Source: a bacterium | GTDB taxonomy: Bacteria > Patescibacteriota > Minisyncoccia > Minisyncoccales > JANBVM01 | Assembly: GCA_030591065.1 (NCBI GenBank) | Contig: JAUVBU010000015.1 | Span: 1 to 11,861, forward strand | Direction: 5' to 3' | Length of the DNA stretch: 11,861 nucleotides | Shown: one piece after another, positions 11,850-11,861 of the stretch | How positions within the stretch are numbered: position 1 is the first letter of the stretch | How the letters are laid out: each line of letters opens with the position of its first letter | Notes under the pieces: generated by a model | What the model was told of the DNA's origin: nothing | What the model saw: only the letters and a program-made list of their open reading frames with translations | The model's database searches: none | Translations under genes and position numbers: made by a program

Positions 11850-11861
11850 AAAATTTAAGTA

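Noticed and set aside
1..11861. CRISPR array, insertion sequence, phage or defence system
   Set aside because: No spaced direct repeats, transposase, integrase, nuclease or toxin-antitoxin motifs are seen on either strand.

Overview
The window is AT-rich bacterial chromosome. Its gene set is housekeeping: translation, transcription, DNA topology and pyrimidine deoxynucleotides. Several features together suggest a small-genome lineage such as Patescibacteria (Candidate Phyla Radiation, possibly Parcubacteria): a shortened PheT, compact operons, A/T-rich translation starts with almost no Shine-Dalgarno sequences, tRNA genes without encoded CCA, and short DUF4395-like and Cys-rich/coiled-coil membrane proteins. 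This placement is an inference, because no rRNA or marker phylogeny can be run here. TGA is used as a stop (tmk), so the UGA-glycine code of Gracilibacteria/SR1 is unlikely. No mobile element, phage gene or CRISPR array is visible.

Most genes lie on the minus strand, described here in transcription order (right to left). Two tRNA genes (CAT anticodon, then Asp-GTC) end at a clear terminator near 11608-11629. rlmN (10361-9360) stands alone, divergent from the plus-strand pair. A hypothetical gene with a possible small-ligand-binding fold (9288-8689) has its own extended -10 and a terminator. pheS-pheT-gyrB (8508-3402) form a tight operon closed by a terminator at 3362-3319. secE-nusG-rplK-dcd (3189-1390) form the next operon, with a good sigma70-type promoter at 3262-3234 and a terminator at 1341-1367. 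tmk-deoC (1259 to beyond base 1) overlap by ATGA and probably start from a leaderless transcript; deoC is cut by the window edge.

On the plus strand only two genes are seen (10566-11535). One encodes a DUF4395-like membrane protein. The other encodes a membrane protein with four N-terminal cysteines, two membrane helices and a long C-terminal coiled coil that resembles the stub of a sensor kinase without its kinase.

Functionally, dcd (probably dUMP-forming) and tmk are two steps on the route to dTTP, with deoC in salvage or catabolism of deoxyribose phosphate. secE, nusG and rplK are the familiar secretion/elongation/ribosome cluster, but dcd stands where rplA is normally found. pheST and gyrB share a transcript. 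No wholly new system is evident. The points most worth a second look are the DeoC-like protein that keeps the catalytic lysines but lacks the usual phosphate-binding glycines, the unusual residues in GyrB, the hairpin starting at the predicted +1 of the secE mRNA, the PheT lacking its EMAP-like tRNA-binding domain, and the kinase-less sensor-like membrane protein.
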